DNA of 15,304 nucleotides from contig JAGZSY010000062.1 of NCBI GenBank assembly GCA_018380885.1, positions 1-15,304 on the forward strand, given 5' to 3'. How positions within the stretch are numbered: position 1 is the first letter of the stretch; each line of letters begins with the position of its first letter. The DNA is from Enterocloster asparagiformis. GTDB taxonomy: Bacteria; Bacillota; Clostridia; Lachnospirales; Lachnospiraceae. The notes below the pieces were generated by a model that saw only the letters and a list, made by a program, of their open reading frames with translations, did not search any database and was not told the origin of the DNA. The position numbers and the translations under genes are program-made. Of the stretch, positions 14,113 through 15,304 are shown piece after piece.

Positions 14113-15129
14113 ATGTCAGCTATCAAGGAATTCATGAAAAAGAAAAACGTGAACATCACTGTTCAAGCCTACCTCATCGATGCGCTGGGCGCCATGGCAT
14201 TCGGACTTTTCGCCTCTCTGCTCATCGGGACCATTTTCGACACCCTGGGGCAGCAGTTACATAACGAGAGCTTTAACGTGATCGCCCAGTACGCCAAGAG
14301 CGCCACAGGGGCTGCCCTGGGAGTGGCCATCGCCCACGCGCTGAAGGCTCCCCAGCTGGTGCTCTTCTCCGCGGCCACGGTGGGAATCGCGGGCAACGCC
14401 TTAGGCGGGCCGGTGGGCGCCCTGGTGTCCACGATCATCGCCACCGAGGCGGGCAAGCTGGTCTCCAAGGAGACGCGGCTGGATATCATCGTCACGCCCG
14501 GCCTCACCATCTTCCTCGGCGTGCTGGTCGCGCAGTTCGTGGGACCCGGCGTGGCGAACTTTATGAACTGGTTCGGCGCCGTGGTAAAAACCGCCACCGA
14601 GATGCAGCCCTTCTTCATGGGAATCCTGGTATCCGCGCTGATCGGCGTGGCCTTAACCCTGCCCATCAGCAGCGCCGCCATCTGTATCGCCCTCTCCCTT
14701 GACGGGCTGGCCGGCGGAGCCGCCACCGCGGGCTGCTGCGCACAGATGATCGGTTTTGCCGTGATGAGCTACCGCGAAAACCGTCTCGGCGGCCTGTTGG
14801 CCCAGGGACTGGGCACCAGCATGCTGCAAATGGGCAATATCGTGCTCAACCCCCGCATCTGGATTCCGCCCACGCTGGCTTCCATGATCACCGGGCCAAT
14901 CGCCACCATGGTGTTTTCCATGGAGAATATCCCCGCAGGCTCCGGTATGGGCACCTGCGGCCTGGTGGGCCCCATCGGCGTGTTCACCGCCATGGGCGGC
15001 GGCTCCCGCATGTGGCTCGGCATCCTTTTGGTCTGCTTTGTGCTCCCCGCCGTGCTGACCTTTATCTTCGGGGAAATCCTGCGCAAGTTCGGCTGGATCA
15101 AACCCGGAGACCTGAAGCTGGATCTGTGA
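14113..15129 (+). CDS. orphan PTS EIIC-type membrane transporter (PTS_EIIC_2-like)
   Basis: This polytopic membrane protein has 338 residues and resembles the stand-alone EIIC-type family (Pfam PTS_EIIC_2) often annotated as a PTS sugar transporter subunit IIC. It has about eight or more hydrophobic segments, with Gly/Ala-rich stretches: DALGAMAFGLFASLLIGTIFD (23-43), SAATVGIAGNALGGPVGALVST (86-107), FFMGILVSALIGVALTLPISSAAICIALSLDGLAGGAATAGCCAQMIGF (167-215), and GSGMGTCGLVGPIGVFTAMGGG (276-297). No EIIA, EIIB or HPr-interacting domain is fused or adjacent, so phosphotransfer-coupled uptake is unproven, and it may work as an ordinary transporter or regulator. It has its own promoter, a good ribosome binding site and a strong terminator, so it is monocistronic. 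The substrate is unknown. Confidence 0.78.
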   Translation: MSAIKEFMKKKNVNITVQAYLIDALGAMAFGLFASLLIGTIFDTLGQQLHNESFNVIAQYAKSATGAALGVAIAHALKAPQLVLFSAATVGIAGNALGGPVGALVSTIIATEAGKLVSKETRLDIIVTPGLTIFLGVLVAQFVGPGVANFMNWFGAVVKTATEMQPFFMGILVSALIGVALTLPISSAAICIALSLDGLAGGAATAGCCAQMIGFAVMSYRENRLGGLLAQGLGTSMLQMGNIVLNPRIWIPPTLASMITGPIATMVFSMENIPAGSGMGTCGLVGPIGVFTAMGGGSRMWLGILLVCFVLPAVLTFIFGEILRKFGWIKPGDLKLDL

Positions 15130-15149
15130 GGAACGCTTCTTTTGGCAGT

Positions 15150-15206
15150 AAGCGCCTGCGGACCGGAAAGCGGCTTTGCCGCCTCCGGCCCGCAGGCGCT
15201 TTTCAT
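15150..15206 (+). terminator. intrinsic terminator after the EIIC-like gene
   Basis: A long stem pairs AAGCGCCTGCGG (15150-15161) with CCGCAGGCGCTT (15190-15201), continuing inward through CCGGA/TCCGG to a short GGC-rich tip, and ends in a TTTTCATTT tract. It starts about 20 bases after the stop codon. The long GC stem is convincing, although the T-tract is short. Confidence 0.85.
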
Positions 15207-15208
15207 TT

Positions 15209-15296
15209 CTGGCTTTAGCCAGTTGAGTACGTTGGAGTTCCTGAAGTCAGGAACGGAGACGTGCGAAACAGAAAACCACCTGCTTCGCGGGTGGTG
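15209..15296. other. three-hairpin structured element at the right edge
   Basis: Three hairpins follow one another. CTGGC/GCCAG is at 15209-15222. A compound stem pairs 15227-15232 with 15259-15264 and encloses GTTCCTG/CAGGAAC (15237-15243 with 15248-15254) across a GA-rich internal loop. ACCACCTGC/GCGGGTGGT is at 15275-15295. No coding frame explains them. They could be a small structured RNA or the hairpin-rich end of an IS200/IS605-like element starting at the edge; the sequence stops too soon to tell. Confidence 0.45.
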
Positions 15297-15304
15297 TAGC
15301 AAGT

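Noticed and set aside
14169..15302. Minus-strand open frames opposite the EIIC-like gene
   Set aside because: Shadow frames antisense to a coherent membrane protein; Pro/Ser/Arg-rich with no domain signature.

Overview
The window reads as a chromosomal segment of a Gram-positive Clostridia-type bacterium, most likely a gut Lachnospiraceae relative. This is inferred from AGGAGG-type ribosome binding sites, sigma-A-like promoters with TATAAT boxes, a Thr/Ala-rich linker behind a lipoprotein signal peptide, an ECF-type vitamin transporter subunit, and a tetrahydrofolate riboswitch, an RNA class found mainly in Firmicutes. By eye, the left half (to about 9 kb) is more AT-rich than the right half.

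Region 1 (1-6951, all minus strand) is a myo-inositol catabolic operon read from right to left: methylmalonate-semialdehyde dehydrogenase (iolA), 5-dehydro-2-deoxygluconokinase (iolC), a class II aldolase (iolJ-like), 5-deoxy-glucuronate isomerase (iolB), then an ABC sugar importer made of a binding lipoprotein and two permeases; the second permease runs off the left edge. The four enzymes cover the lower part of the inositol pathway, to malonate semialdehyde, DHAP and acetyl-CoA/CO2. The upper enzymes (IolG, IolE, IolD) and an ABC ATPase are not in the window. A promoter (-35 at 7031-7036, -10 at 7008-7013) has a palindrome covering its -10 box. A second promoter candidate and a hairpin separate the binding protein from the permeases.

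Region 2 (6952-9197) holds a 445-bp AT-rich divergent regulatory region with clustered GGTTAT-type repeats. Two tandem DeoR-family regulators on the plus strand follow and end at a hairpin terminator near 9122. They are the obvious candidates to control the inositol operon.

Region 3 (9198-13926, minus strand) contains three transcription units. From right to left these are: a PAP2 phosphatase overlapping a metallo-beta-lactamase-fold hydrolase by an ATGA junction; a FolT-like folate ECF S component behind a tetrahydrofolate riboswitch and a possible ribosome-binding-site-masking hairpin; and a stand-alone GltD/PreT-like Fe-S flavoprotein overlapping a sugar-phosphate-isomerase-like TIM-barrel protein by 11 bases.

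Region 4 (13927-15304, plus strand) has a promoter, one orphan PTS EIIC-type membrane protein and a strong terminator. It ends with about 100 bases of closely packed hairpins, possibly a structured RNA or the end of a mobile element cut by the window edge.

No rRNA, tRNA, CRISPR array or complete mobile element was seen. The riboswitch is the best-supported non-coding element. Nothing here is clearly a wholly new system; the most worthwhile loose ends are the folT leader switch, the inositol operator architecture, the oxidoreductase/TIM-barrel pair and the right-edge RNA-like structure.
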